Assembly: GCA_965658815.1 (NCBI GenBank)
Contig: CBFHTC010000002.1
Span: 1 to 64,000, forward strand
Reading direction: 5' to 3'
DNA length: 64,000 nt
Origin: CBFHTC01 sp965658815
GTDB lineage: Bacteria; Pseudomonadota; Alphaproteobacteria; Rickettsiales; Rickettsiaceae
The notes beneath the pieces were generated by a model that saw nothing but the letters and a program-made list of their open reading frames with translations, searched no databases and had not been told where the DNA came from. Below, in pieces: positions 1 through 8,603 of the stretch (position 1 is its first letter; each line of letters opens with the position of its first letter). A program made the position numbers and the translations under genes.

Positions 1-61
1 TAATGGATTTTATCTCATCACAAAGATAATAAATTATCTTTTAATGGATTTTATCTCATCA
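1..61. repeat. Direct repeat of the MFS gene 3' end
   Basis: Positions 1-20 and 42-61 are identical. The second copy holds the last codons of the minus-strand MFS gene; the first lies just beyond its stop codon. The period is 41 bp. The segment between contains a hairpin-like inverted repeat (22-30 with 33-41) that overlaps the stop and could act as a weak terminator. It looks like a local duplication. Confidence 0.6.
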
Positions 62-1347
62 TACCCTGGAACCAAGATAAATCCAATCATTGCAATAATA
101 ATTAACAAGGGAATAATAGATAATCCATATATTATTGCTGAAGCCTCTCCGTAAGATGCAAATTGGTTTACTGACCATGGTAAAATTTTTTGAAATAATG
201 CTCCTATGCCCACAATTAATGAGTTTGCAAAAGATACCGCAGTGGCGCTATATTTTTTACTCATCATATTTTCTTCAATTAAAGAGAAGAGCACCATTTG
301 ATAAGCGGAGAATAAACCTAATCCATTATATGCAAAAAATGCAACTAGAAATGATGGTTTAGAGTTTAGTAAGAAATACCAACATATTAAAAACCCTATT
401 CCGTATATTACGATTAAGTATCTATGATTCATTTTAATAGGAATAAAAAGCATAGCTGAGGATCCTATTGCCAAACCTGTAAAAAAATAGCTTTTTATCC
501 AATTTGCATTTTCCTTTGTAAAATTATAGCCTATAGTAAGAAGCTCTGTTCCATATAGATCTGGAAACCCTTCAAATGAAGGTATCATTAATCCTCCTAA
601 AATACAGTATAATATGATTTTTGGCTTTAAAAGCAGATTTAATGCATGACTTATATTGACATCTTCGGTATTCTTATTATTATTAGTTTGCTTTGATTTA
701 CTTCTAAATAAAAGAAATAGAATCAGGCTTAATAATCCAAAAGCAGAGAGTATTAAAAATCCAATACTATAGGCCTGATCACCAAAAATACTATTAATAT
801 ATTTATTATGAAAAATCATATCAGTATAAGTTGGTTGATGCATCGCTCCCACAATAATACTGCATGATATTAATAATCCAAGTAATTTATTCTTTACATT
901 ATCTATAAATACTATAGAAGTAATTTTTGCTAATAAAGGTATTGCAGCGGCGGAGCCAGTAGCTAATAAAATTCTACCCAATAGTGCAATATATTCATTT
1001 TGTGCAAATCCAAATATAGCTAAACCAATCGCAGATAAACACATAGACACGGAAAAAACTGATTTTGTTGAATATTTATCAAATGCAAATCCAAATGGAA
1101 TTTGAAAACATGCATAAAAAATATAATAGATAAATGTTAAATTTGAAATATCTTCGATGTTTAATTTTTTTTCGATTATTGTTCTTATATGTTCTAAGTT
1201 ATATCTAATAACAAACATATACGACAAGGTAAAAACTCCTATAAAGAGTATAAAAAAAGCTTGAAAGATCTTGTTTTTATATTCTTCCTTTAAATATTTA
1301 CAGAACAGCATAAAGATTTTTTGTTTTATGTTAATAAAATATCTCAT
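34..1347 (-). CDS. Major facilitator superfamily (MFS) transporter
   Basis: A 437-residue polytopic membrane protein with about 12 hydrophobic segments. After the second segment is the loop FGFAFDKYSTKSV, matching the MFS signature (G-x-x-x-D-R/K-x-x-x-K/R), followed by a GRILLATGSAAA segment typical of helix 4. A hydrophilic loop near residue 225 (rich in N, K and T) separates the two six-helix halves. The substrate cannot be read from the sequence; Rickettsiales carry many such carriers for host metabolites. It lies downstream of lepA on the same strand, 48 bp away. The start is the first ATG of the frame. Confidence 0.85.
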   Translation of the reverse strand: MRYFINIKQKIFMLFCKYLKEEYKNKIFQAFFILFIGVFTLSYMFVIRYNLEHIRTIIEKKLNIEDISNLTFIYYIFYACFQIPFGFAFDKYSTKSVFSVSMCLSAIGLAIFGFAQNEYIALLGRILLATGSAAAIPLLAKITSIVFIDNVKNKLLGLLISCSIIVGAMHQPTYTDMIFHNKYINSIFGDQAYSIGFLILSAFGLLSLILFLLFRSKSKQTNNNKNTEDVNISHALNLLLKPKIILYCILGGLMIPSFEGFPDLYGTELLTIGYNFTKENANWIKSYFFTGLAIGSSAMLFIPIKMNHRYLIVIYGIGFLICWYFLLNSKPSFLVAFFAYNGLGLFSAYQMVLFSLIEENMMSKKYSATAVSFANSLIVGIGALFQKILPWSVNQFASYGEASAIIYGLSIIPLLIIIAMIGFILVPGYDEIKSIKR

Positions 1348-1395
1348 TCAAGTCAAGTTCAATATAAAAAATTTAATTAAAACTACTTTTTAAAA

Positions 1396-3171
1396 TTAAG
1401 TTTTTTTATTATTAACTTTTAAAACTTCAATAAAAGTGTTATTTGGAATACTCACTCTTCCCACTAGTTGCATTCTTTTTTTTCCTGCTTTTTGCTTTTC
1501 TAATAATTTTTGTTTTCGTGTAATATCTCCTCCATAACATTTCACTGTCACATCTTTACGAAAGGGTTTAATCGTTTCTCGTGCAATAATTCTACCTCCA
1601 ATTGCTGCTTGAATAGGAACTGGAAACATATGTCTAGGTATTAATTCAGTTAGTTTTTTACAGATATCTCTTCCTTTTTTTTCTGCGTTGCCTCTATGAA
1701 TCATTAAAGTTAGTGCATCGATAGGCTCCTCATTTATTAAAATAGAAACTTTAACTACGTTGCCTTCTTTATAACCGCTCATAACCCAATCAAAACTAGC
1801 ATATCCGCTTGAAATTGATTTTAATGTATCATGAAAGTCAAATATGATCTCATTTAGAGGAAGCTCATATTCAAGAAAAAAGCGATCTGTTTCAAATTGT
1901 TGGTGTATAAGAACTCCTCGTCTTTCGGAACATAAACTCATAACTGCGCCTAAATATTTTTCTCTAACAAATATATTTGCCTTTACCCAAGGTTCTTCAA
2001 TTTTTCTTATTGAGCTGGGATCGGGCATATCTGATGCATTTGATAAATCAATGATTTTATCTTTTAGGTGAATTTTATATATAACATTTGGAGCGCTCAT
2101 TACAATACTCATATCAAAGTCTCTTTTCAATCTTTCTTGAATGATTTCCATATGTAATAAGCCTAGAAATCCACATCTAAATCCAACTCCTAATGCATTT
2201 GAGGTTTCCATTTCATAAGAAAAACTATTATCGTTTAAATGAAGTTTTTGAATTGAGGTTTTTAGTTTATCAAATTCTCCTGAATCTTGTGGAAATAAAC
2301 TACAAAATACGACTTGAATTGGTTCTTCTATTTTTGCAATAACACCCTCGCATTGATTATTAGATAAAGTAATAGTATCTCCTACTTTACAGGCGGACAG
2401 ATCTTTTATTGATGCTGTTAAAAAACCCACATCTCCTGAGCTTAATTTTTGTGTAAAAAATTTTTTAGGAGTGAAGTATCCTAATCTTTCTACATTATAT
2501 TCAACTTTAGAGTTAATTAAAGTGATTTTATCGTTAGTTCTTATCTCTCCATCAAAAACACGAATTAATAGCACAACTCCAAGATATTTATCGTAATAAC
2601 TATCGATTAATAATGCTTTTAAAGGAGACTTTAAGTTTATTTGTGCTTTTGGTAAAGTTTCAATTAAAGTGTCAAGTAATAAATCGATACCAAATCCTGT
2701 TTTTCCAGAAACCTCTACTGCGTTTGATGTCTCTATACCAATTAAAGCTTCAACTTCTTGCTTTACTGATTCTGGTTCAGCTGCAATTAGATCAACTTTA
2801 TTTAGAACCAAGAGAAGTTCGTGGTTGGCGTTAATTGCTTTATAAACGTTTGCAAATGTTTGAGCTTCAATTCCTTGAGAGGCGTCGATTACTAGCAAAG
2901 AACCTTCTGCAGCTCCGAGGTATCGAGATACTTCATTTCCAAAATCCACATGACCAGGAGTGTCGATTAAATTTAAGATAAAATCTTTATATTCCAATCT
3001 AATTGTTTGTGACTTAATTGTAATTCCTTTTTCTTTTTCAAGGTCCATAGAGTCTAGAATACAATCTTCGAGATTTTCAATTTGAGTACATTTTTCAATA
3101 ATTCTATCTGACAATGTAGATTTTCCATGATCGATATGAGCTATAATAGAGAAATTAATAACTTTTTTCAT
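1396..3171 (-). CDS. lepA: Elongation factor 4 (LepA) GTPase
   Basis: 591 residues, normal length for LepA. The G1 motif AHIDHGKSTLSDR is at the N-terminus, DTPGHVDF (G3) and NKVDL (G4) follow, and the LepA-specific C-terminal region ends with GGDITRKQKLLEKQKAGKKRM. LepA is a membrane-associated ribosomal GTPase that acts on stalled or mistranslocated ribosomes. It follows rplO by 12 bp and is probably cotranscribed with it; I see no clear Shine-Dalgarno sequence. This rplO-lepA pairing is unusual, since rplO normally precedes secY. Confidence 0.98.
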   Translation of the reverse strand: MKKVINFSIIAHIDHGKSTLSDRIIEKCTQIENLEDCILDSMDLEKEKGITIKSQTIRLEYKDFILNLIDTPGHVDFGNEVSRYLGAAEGSLLVIDASQGIEAQTFANVYKAINANHELLLVLNKVDLIAAEPESVKQEVEALIGIETSNAVEVSGKTGFGIDLLLDTLIETLPKAQINLKSPLKALLIDSYYDKYLGVVLLIRVFDGEIRTNDKITLINSKVEYNVERLGYFTPKKFFTQKLSSGDVGFLTASIKDLSACKVGDTITLSNNQCEGVIAKIEEPIQVVFCSLFPQDSGEFDKLKTSIQKLHLNDNSFSYEMETSNALGVGFRCGFLGLLHMEIIQERLKRDFDMSIVMSAPNVIYKIHLKDKIIDLSNASDMPDPSSIRKIEEPWVKANIFVREKYLGAVMSLCSERRGVLIHQQFETDRFFLEYELPLNEIIFDFHDTLKSISSGYASFDWVMSGYKEGNVVKVSILINEEPIDALTLMIHRGNAEKKGRDICKKLTELIPRHMFPVPIQAAIGGRIIARETIKPFRKDVTVKCYGGDITRKQKLLEKQKAGKKRMQLVGRVSIPNNTFIEVLKVNNKKT

Positions 3172-3183
3172 TACTGTAATAAT

Positions 3184-3648
3184 TTATTTTGTTATTTTCT
3201 TCTCAATGAAATCTTTTGCTGACTGGGAAAAGTTATCGGTTTCTATTTGTATTTTACCTACTTTTATCTTATTGATCAGCTCTATGCCTGTTGAAACAAA
3301 TTTTGTTTTTTCTTTCAATGATTTTATTAATCTTTCTTGTAGCATAATGCTCTTTGTTAAGTTTGGATGATCAGCTGGTAGAACTCCTTTTTCAATTAAA
3401 TTAAAGAGGTGTCTAAAAGATATTAAAGTTTTAGATTTGATTCTAGAATTAAATCCTCTTTTTTTAAGGCTTTTCTTTAATGGCATTTGACCTCCTTCAA
3501 ATCCTTTAATCGCAACTCCCGATCTTGACTTTTGCCCTTTATGTCCGCGGCCACAGGTTTTACCAACTCCGCTTCCAGAGCCTCTACCTAGTCTAACTTC
3601 TTTTTTCTTTGACCCTTCTTTGTTTTGTAATGTGTTAAGTTTTATCAT
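3184..3648 (-). CDS. rplO: Large ribosomal subunit protein uL15
   Basis: About 154 residues. The N-terminus starts MIKLNTLQN and continues into the Gly/Arg-rich L15 signature (RLGRGSGSGVGKTCGRGHKGQKSRSG), then GFEGGQMPLKKSLKKRGF. I chose the ATG at 3648; an upstream in-frame TTG at 3657 would add three residues not typical of L15. The gene normally lies in the spc operon between rpmD and secY; here it stands alone between a recO-like gene and lepA, so the spc operon has been split. Confidence 0.97.
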   Translation of the reverse strand: MIKLNTLQNKEGSKKKEVRLGRGSGSGVGKTCGRGHKGQKSRSGVAIKGFEGGQMPLKKSLKKRGFNSRIKSKTLISFRHLFNLIEKGVLPADHPNLTKSIMLQERLIKSLKEKTKFVSTGIELINKIKVGKIQIETDNFSQSAKDFIEKKITK

Positions 3649-3718
3649 TTTTAACAAATTTTTAAATATTATATATCAAATTTATAAATAAGTACATAGT
3701 TGATATCAAATTTTTTAA

Positions 3719-4270
3719 TTATTTACAGAGTTGATTTAAAATTTTAATTTTGTATTGAGAATATATATTTTTTTCTAACAAATATCTTTCCATTAAATCA
3801 AAACTTTGCTCAATATTGATTTGAAACATATTTAACACATACTCACTTTTAGCATGATTTGAGCATAATCCTTTCCAATTATATAAAGATAAGTATTTTG
3901 CATAATTACTTTTACAGACAAAACATTTTTTGTACTCTATCTCATATCCCATATATTTCAGTATTTGAAGTTTAAGAATCATAAATGATTTTATAGTAAT
4001 AGTATCTTTTAAAAATTTATTTATAATCGAATATATATTATTATACTCATAATTTAGTATTAAGTTTGAGGATATCATTTTCATAATGATTAAAATAATA
4101 ATTTTTTCTTTTAATAGATATTTTCTGCTATAGATAAAATTATCGTGAAGAATAAAACCAGTATCATAGTTTTTTTTACTGGTAAAAGATGTAAATCTAT
4201 TTTTATTATTTATTGCATGATAGATATAGTAATCTTCATACTTCTCTTTGTTACAGATGATATAATTCAT
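3719..4270 (-). CDS. recO: RecO-like DNA repair protein (short, diverged)
   Basis: 183 residues. The second half has the RecO layout: a helical stretch with FMILKLQILKYMGYEI, then a zinc-site-like arrangement CFVC...GLCSNHA, matching the C-x2-C...C-x2-H/C pattern of the RecO C-terminal domain. The N-terminal OB-fold is short and weakly conserved; RecO is usually 230-250 residues. RecO loads RecA with RecR at single-strand gaps. The start overlaps the end of prfB by 4 bp, suggesting translational coupling. The assignment rests on this pattern alone; a diverged protein of another family remains possible. Confidence 0.5.
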   Translation of the reverse strand: MNYIICNKEKYEDYYIYHAINNKNRFTSFTSKKNYDTGFILHDNFIYSRKYLLKEKIIILIIMKMISSNLILNYEYNNIYSIINKFLKDTITIKSFMILKLQILKYMGYEIEYKKCFVCKSNYAKYLSLYNWKGLCSNHAKSEYVLNMFQINIEQSFDLMERYLLEKNIYSQYKIKILNQLCK

Positions 4271-5178
4271 AGATTTGACAAAATGATTTCTTCGAGATCG
4301 CCATCAAGTACTTGTTTGGTATTTCCTACCTTAAAATCACTTCTTAAATCTTTTACCATGTTATATGGATGCAGAACATAAGATCTAATTTGTTGCCCCC
4401 ATGCAACTTCTGTTTTGTTAGCATTTACAGTGTTTTTTCTTTGTAAATCAAGATCTATTTGTAGAAGTTGTGATTGCAACATTTTAAATGCTTCTTCTTT
4501 GTTGCTATGCTGAGATCTTGAGCTTTGTGACGATGTGACTATTCCAGTCGGAATATGAGTTATTCTTACCGCTGAGTCTGTCGTGTTTACATGCTGCCCT
4601 CCTGCGCCAGATGATTTAAATGTATCAATTCTTATATCTTTCTTATCAATTGTTATTTTATTTGTATTATGAATCTCAGGATATACCCATATTGAAGCAA
4701 ATGATGTCATTCTTTTTCCAGCTGAATTAAAAGGTGACATTCTTACTAATCTATGTACTCCTATTTCGTTTTGTAAATAACCATATGACTTATGCCCTAG
4801 AACTTTTATAGTACATGATTTAATGCCGGCTTCTTCTCCGACTGTTTTTGAGATAATTGAGGTTTTCCACTGCTTGATATTGCAAAATCTTGTGTACATT
4901 CTTAAAAGCATATTTGCCCAATCAAAACTTTCCACTCCTCCTGCGCCCGCTTGAATGGTTAAGAAACAATTTGATTCTGCAAATTCAAAGTTAAATTTTT
5001 GATTTATAATTTCTTGCTCTATCTTCTTATATAAAATTTTTATTTCTATATTAATATCTTCTATCTCATCTTGAGAAACACTTAGCTCATTTAATTCTTC
5101 TAGATCTTTTATCTCTTTATCGTACTTTGAGATATTATTTGTTTGTGTGAGCTTTTTTAGTTCTAAAATATTAATCAT
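4267..5178 (-). CDS. prfB: Peptide chain release factor 2, N-terminally short
   Basis: 303 residues. Seen: the QAGAGGVESFDWANML segment typical of RF2, the stop-codon recognition tripeptide SPF within VRMSPFNSAGKRMTSF, and the catalytic GGQ loop SGAGGQHVNTTDSAVRITH. RF2 terminates translation at UGA and UAA. E. coli RF2 is 365 residues and contains a programmed +1 frameshift near codon 26. Here about 60 N-terminal residues of domain 1 are absent and the 64 bp upstream show no extension or slippery site, so I call it a naturally short, unregulated RF2. Confidence 0.95.
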   Translation of the reverse strand: MINILELKKLTQTNNISKYDKEIKDLEELNELSVSQDEIEDINIEIKILYKKIEQEIINQKFNFEFAESNCFLTIQAGAGGVESFDWANMLLRMYTRFCNIKQWKTSIISKTVGEEAGIKSCTIKVLGHKSYGYLQNEIGVHRLVRMSPFNSAGKRMTSFASIWVYPEIHNTNKITIDKKDIRIDTFKSSGAGGQHVNTTDSAVRITHIPTGIVTSSQSSRSQHSNKEEAFKMLQSQLLQIDLDLQRKNTVNANKTEVAWGQQIRSYVLHPYNMVKDLRSDFKVGNTKQVLDGDLEEIILSNL

Positions 5179-5242
5179 TTTCTTACTATAGTGTATTATT
5201 ATATCATATATTCATTTAATTTAAAAGAAGATAGCTTAATAT

Positions 5243-6070
5243 TTATTGCAAAGGATTATACTTTGTAAGTATATCTTCAATTTTGGTTTTTTGAACATGT
5301 GTATAAATTTGAGTGGTATTTAAATTACTATGCCCTAACAACTCTTGAATAATTCTGATATTTACATCTTGTGATAATAAATATGTCGCAAAGGAATGAC
5401 GAAATATATGCGGATGGAGGTTGTCTAAATGAATTGATTTCTCTATTTTTTTTATTTTTTTATATACATAATAGCGACTGAGTCTTTCGCCTTTTCTTTC
5501 AAATAAATATTTTTTGTTCCTTGTTTCTCTGAAATAATTTAATAGTATTTCTTTGCACTTTTGATTAATGATAATGATTTTTTCTTTGTTTCCTTTTGAA
5601 TTTAAAAAAAAATGTTGCTTTATTTCCGTTTTATCTATATTAGTTATCTTAAATAAATCTATATTTAGCGCCTCTGAAATTCTTAATCCCGTTGAAAATA
5701 AAAAATACACTATTGTAAAAAGCTCGGTATCTTTTTTGATATGTTCTAAAAGAGTATTAATATCTTCAATCTTTATATATTGGGGAAGTTTATTGATATA
5801 CTTATAATTACTTAGTAAATTGCTATTGAGATGATAGTTTTTATTGCGATTTAAAAATTCAATATAAGCTTTAAAAGAGGATATTTTTCGAGCCTTTGAT
5901 CTCTTTGATATCGCCAAACCATCGATATATTTCTGTATTGATGAAATTGAAATATCATTATGATCTATAAAATAAGATGAAACATCAGATATATAAGACA
6001 TTATACTTGAATTTGCAATATGTTTTTTATTTATCAAAAAGAATTTAAATTCATCTAATTTATTTTTCAA
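5243..6070 (-). CDS. xerD: Tyrosine recombinase, XerC/XerD type
   Basis: 275 residues, slightly under the usual 295-305. The catalytic residues are all visible: Arg in FSTGLRISEALNID, the H-x-x-R box in HPHIFRHSFATYLL, the second His in LLGHSNLNTTQIYTH, and the nucleophilic Tyr in that last motif. An N-terminal SAM-like DNA-binding domain precedes it. Xer proteins resolve chromosome dimers at dif with FtsK, which is also in this window. XerC and XerD cannot be separated by eye; the symbol is a best guess. The likely start is TTG at 6070, with a promoter (TTGTAA-16-TATAAT) just upstream. Confidence 0.85.
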   Translation of the reverse strand: MKNKLDEFKFFLINKKHIANSSIMSYISDVSSYFIDHNDISISSIQKYIDGLAISKRSKARKISSFKAYIEFLNRNKNYHLNSNLLSNYKYINKLPQYIKIEDINTLLEHIKKDTELFTIVYFLFSTGLRISEALNIDLFKITNIDKTEIKQHFFLNSKGNKEKIIIINQKCKEILLNYFRETRNKKYLFERKGERLSRYYVYKKIKKIEKSIHLDNLHPHIFRHSFATYLLSQDVNIRIIQELLGHSNLNTTQIYTHVQKTKIEDILTKYNPLQ

Positions 6071-6090
6071 AATTTTATTTATTTGTTTTG

Positions 6091-6118
6091 ATTATAGTAT
6101 ATTTTATTTATATTACAA
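6091..6118 (-). promoter_or_regulatory. Predicted sigma-70 promoter of the xer gene
   Basis: On the minus strand, TTGTAA and TATAAT are separated by 16 bp, and the -10 box lies about 20 nt before the TTG start at 6070. Confidence 0.45.
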
Positions 6119-6178
6119 TATTTTCAATTATTAACCTTTGTTAGATTATATTTATCTTCATAAGTTATATAATTTTGT

Positions 6179-6207
6179 TTGTAAATTATAATAAAACGAA
6201 TTATAAT
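6179..6207 (+). promoter_or_regulatory. Predicted sigma-70 promoter of the 6229 gene
   Basis: TTGTAA, 17-bp spacer, TATAAT. The -10 box ends 21 nt before the ATG at 6229, the same spacing as other promoters here. It is the main reason to accept the small downstream reading frame. Confidence 0.5.
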
Positions 6208-6228
6208 ATTTGATAAAATGATCTACCA

Positions 6229-6438
6229 ATGTACTTAAACGCTCTTATAATTATCTTTATTTTATTAATATATTGGGAAAATAACTTTTATTTGAGATTA
6301 GCATTACTTAATATTGTGCAGGCAATTATTTATTTAAAAGTTTTATTGCTTGGTTATACTTATGGCGTAGACTTGATATTGATATATTTAAGTATGAATA
6401 TAATGATCTTTATTGTGCTTCATTTTTATCAAAAGTGA
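6229..6438 (+). CDS. Small membrane protein (possibly NuoK/MrpC-like)
   Basis: 69 residues, almost entirely hydrophobic, with two or three predicted transmembrane segments. The stretch from residue 20 to 45 (RLALLNIVQAIIYLKVLLLG) faintly recalls the second helix region of NuoK/MrpC-type antiporter subunits, but the protein is too short and diverged to name. A clear promoter upstream supports expression. Its end overlaps convergently, by 29 bp, the neighbouring small membrane gene on the minus strand. Confidence 0.45.
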   Translation: MYLNALIIIFILLIYWENNFYLRLALLNIVQAIIYLKVLLLGYTYGVDLILIYLSMNIMIFIVLHFYQK

Positions 6439-6661
6439 TTTTTGATATTAAAATACCTGATATTAAAAGATTAGATAATATGAGTAACATAGTTATCAAA
6501 ATTGCTTTAAAGGAAAACTTAAGTATGACTAATATCGAAAAAGGAATAATAAAAGAATCCACTATCGCTAGAGTATGATATTTTGCTTTGATGCATTTTA
6601 TTTTTATAAAACTATATATGATAGGTATAAATAATAATAAAATTATAATTTCTATTTTCAT
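6410..6661 (-). CDS. Small membrane protein (possibly MrpF-like)
   Basis: 83 residues with three hydrophobic helices. The middle (TLAIVDSFIIPFSILVILKF) resembles the adR-vvalD-l segment of MrpF/MnhF subunits of multisubunit Na+/H+ antiporters. Such small subunits occur in Rickettsiales, and an MrpD/NuoL-like subunit lies at 26.6-28.0 kb, but the similarity is only suggestive. It lies 24 bp downstream of the AEC permease on the same strand and is likely cotranscribed with it. Confidence 0.4.
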   Translation of the reverse strand: MKIEIIILLLFIPIIYSFIKIKCIKAKYHTLAIVDSFIIPFSILVILKFSFKAILITMLLILSNLLISGILISKITFDKNEAQ

Positions 6662-6685
6662 GATCCATATTATATAACAAAAAAA

Positions 6686-7630
6686 TTATGTAATCAAGAA
6701 GACTGAGACTATTATAGGAATAATAAAAATAGATAAAACAGTTGAGCATAGTATTATGATACTAATAACTTCATGTTTGATTTTTAAATATTTAGCATAT
6801 ATAATTGTAGATGATGCAATAGGAGCAAACATAATAATATATAAGGAATTAATATAATCGATATCCGTAATTATATTTGTATGATAATTTACATAGATGG
6901 CAAAAGCATAGATGCTAGGTTGAACTAATAATTTTGATAGCGGCATAAGTATTAGAAAATTTCTATTATTTAATAATAAATCTGTAGACAAATGATTTAT
7001 TTTGGATAAATTTAGTCCAATTAAAAACATTCCTAAAAAAGCAAAGCTATTTCTTGTCGTAAATATAAATTCGTCAAAAATTGATGGTAATGGAATTTTT
7101 AAAATATTTAATAATAATCCAACAATTAAAGCGATAATCATAGGAGATCGAATTAAATCTCGCACAATACTTTTGATTGATAAATGATTTTTTAAGCATA
7201 TATATTTTCCTACAGTATACTCAAAAACTGTAATTGTAATTATACATACAACATATTTATTTACGGAAGAGATAATATATTGGTCTAAAGCTATTACCAT
7301 TAAAAAATATCCTGAATTTGACGCGGCCCCCGAAAACATTGCTAAGTTTAACTGATTATTTGTTAAAAATTGATTACTTATAATCCACATAAAGCCAACA
7401 GACATCAAGCATAAGATAAAAATTATACAAACAATTAACAAAGTATCTGATGTTAAAGAGGTATTGATCGTACTGGTAAAGAAAACTACCGGTGAAATAA
7501 TTAAAAATATAAGATTAGATATACTATCTTTGTTGATATTCTTGATTCTTCCGGCTAAAATTCCCATTACACTACATAAGAATAAACCAAATAATTTCAT
7601 AAAGTAGTATTCATATGAGCTTGATATCAT
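6686..7630 (-). CDS. AEC (auxin efflux carrier) family permease
   Basis: 314 residues with about ten transmembrane helices in two halves. Family-typical features: N-terminal LAGRIKNINKDSISNLIF, the mid-protein segment PMIIALIVGLLLNILKIPLP, LGMFLIGLNLSK, and a C-terminal FAPIASSTIIYAKYLK region. AEC proteins are secondary carriers, often for malonate, malate or other organic acids; the substrate here is not readable. In a genome of this type it is likely used for import or export of host-derived acids. Confidence 0.8.
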   Translation of the reverse strand: MISSSYEYYFMKLFGLFLCSVMGILAGRIKNINKDSISNLIFLIISPVVFFTSTINTSLTSDTLLIVCIIFILCLMSVGFMWIISNQFLTNNQLNLAMFSGAASNSGYFLMVIALDQYIISSVNKYVVCIITITVFEYTVGKYICLKNHLSIKSIVRDLIRSPMIIALIVGLLLNILKIPLPSIFDEFIFTTRNSFAFLGMFLIGLNLSKINHLSTDLLLNNRNFLILMPLSKLLVQPSIYAFAIYVNYHTNIITDIDYINSLYIIMFAPIASSTIIYAKYLKIKHEVISIIILCSTVLSIFIIPIIVSVFLIT

Positions 7631-7710
7631 TAGCTAATAATGCGCTTTTCATAATGATAACATACTTTCTACTTAGGGTCTAGTAGAGATGAAAAATATT
7701 TTTTATTATC

Positions 7711-7739
7711 TTGCTTTTTGTTTTTCTTTTAAATATAAT
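7711..7739 (+). promoter_or_regulatory. Predicted leaderless promoter of ruvX
   Basis: TTGCTT, 17-bp spacer, TATAAT, then exactly 6 nt to the ATG at 7746. The predicted transcription start is the A of the start codon. Confidence 0.6.
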
Positions 7740-7745
7740 TATACC

Positions 7746-8210
7746 ATGACAACTATTATATCTTGTGATTATGGTCTAAAACAAATAGGTATTGCTTGCT
7801 CTGATGAGGAAGAAACAATGGCTTTTCCTTATGGTGTAATAAGCACATCGAAAAAAAATGATATTTTAGATATATTAAAAAAATACAAATCTAAGATTTT
7901 AGTTATGGGTTGGCCTAATTCAAATAGAGGAGTTTGTTTTAAGCATCGCTCTAGTTTAGACTCTGATATCTTATTAGAAAAAGAAATCTTAACTTTTGCA
8001 AATAATATTTTAAATCAAATGAATATTGAAATTTATTTCTTTGATGAGTCATTCTCTACACTAATTGCTGCAGATAAAATTTATGATAATAGAGATTATT
8101 TTTTAAAAGGGCAAAAAACTAAAAGTAAAAAATTTAAAACTATTAAAGATACATTGGCGGCTTATGTTATTTTAAAATCTTTTTTAGATTATATTGCAAA
8201 GCCTTTTTAA
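7746..8210 (+). CDS. ruvX: RuvX/YqgF RNase H-fold protein
   Basis: About 154 residues. The RNase H-like core begins with ISCDYGLKQIGIACSD (metal-binding Asp), followed by ILVMGWP, the FDESFST box and IKDTLAAYVIL near the C-terminus. The family processes pre-16S rRNA 5' ends and was first proposed as a Holliday-junction resolvase. The frame is open upstream to an ATG at 7689, but the promoter -10 box at 7734-7739 lies inside that extension, so I place the start at 7746. Confidence 0.9.
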   Translation: MTTIISCDYGLKQIGIACSDEEETMAFPYGVISTSKKNDILDILKKYKSKILVMGWPNSNRGVCFKHRSSLDSDILLEKEILTFANNILNQMNIEIYFFDESFSTLIAADKIYDNRDYFLKGQKTKSKKFKTIKDTLAAYVILKSFLDYIAKPF

Positions 8211-8222
8211 AAATGCTAAAAT
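8194..8222 (+). promoter_or_regulatory. Predicted leaderless promoter of lspA
   Basis: TTGCAA within the end of ruvX, 17-bp spacer, TAAAAT, then 6 nt to the lspA ATG at 8229, predicting a leaderless mRNA. Confidence 0.55.
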
Positions 8223-8228
8223 ATTGCC

Positions 8229-8603
8229 ATGTTAATATATATTCTCATTTTTTTGGATCAGTTTTTAAAATATAGTGCAGTTAATGTAAAGATAAATAAT
8301 GGTATGATATATGGTATCTTAAGTGGTTACTGGACTAACTTAGTGATTATTGTTCTATCTATTACGTTATTTTTTTTATATAAAGTGTCTTATAAACCAA
8401 TTATATTTGCAGAGTTCTTTTTTGCTGGAGTGTTATCAAATTCTATTGATAGAATAATTCATGGTGGCGTTATAGATATTTTTGATTTTTCTCATTCTTA
8501 CTTTACATGGTTTAATTTAGCTGATATTTATATTTCTTTATTTACAATATTGATATATATATATTATTCTTTTAGAAAAAGAGCATTTAAAAAGATTATT
8601 TAA
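8229..8603 (+). CDS. lspA: Lipoprotein signal peptidase (signal peptidase II)
   Basis: 124 residues, shorter than the usual 150-170. Conserved boxes are intact: DQFLKY near the N-terminus, SNSIDRIIHGGVIDIFDF and FNLADIYIS. By family knowledge the catalytic aspartates are in VIDIF (D83) and NLAD (D99). Four transmembrane segments are expected; the first is reduced because the protein starts almost at the DQ motif. It removes signal peptides from prolipoproteins in the inner membrane. The gene ends 4 bp inside convergent rnc. Confidence 0.93.
   Translation: MLIYILIFLDQFLKYSAVNVKINNGMIYGILSGYWTNLVIIVLSITLFFLYKVSYKPIIFAEFFFAGVLSNSIDRIIHGGVIDIFDFSHSYFTWFNLADIYISLFTILIYIYYSFRKRAFKKII

Noticed and set aside
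4267..5178. prfB as a pseudogene because of its short N-terminus
   Set aside because: The rest is intact, with SPF and GGQ motifs, and the frame is uninterrupted, so a short functional RF2 is more likely.
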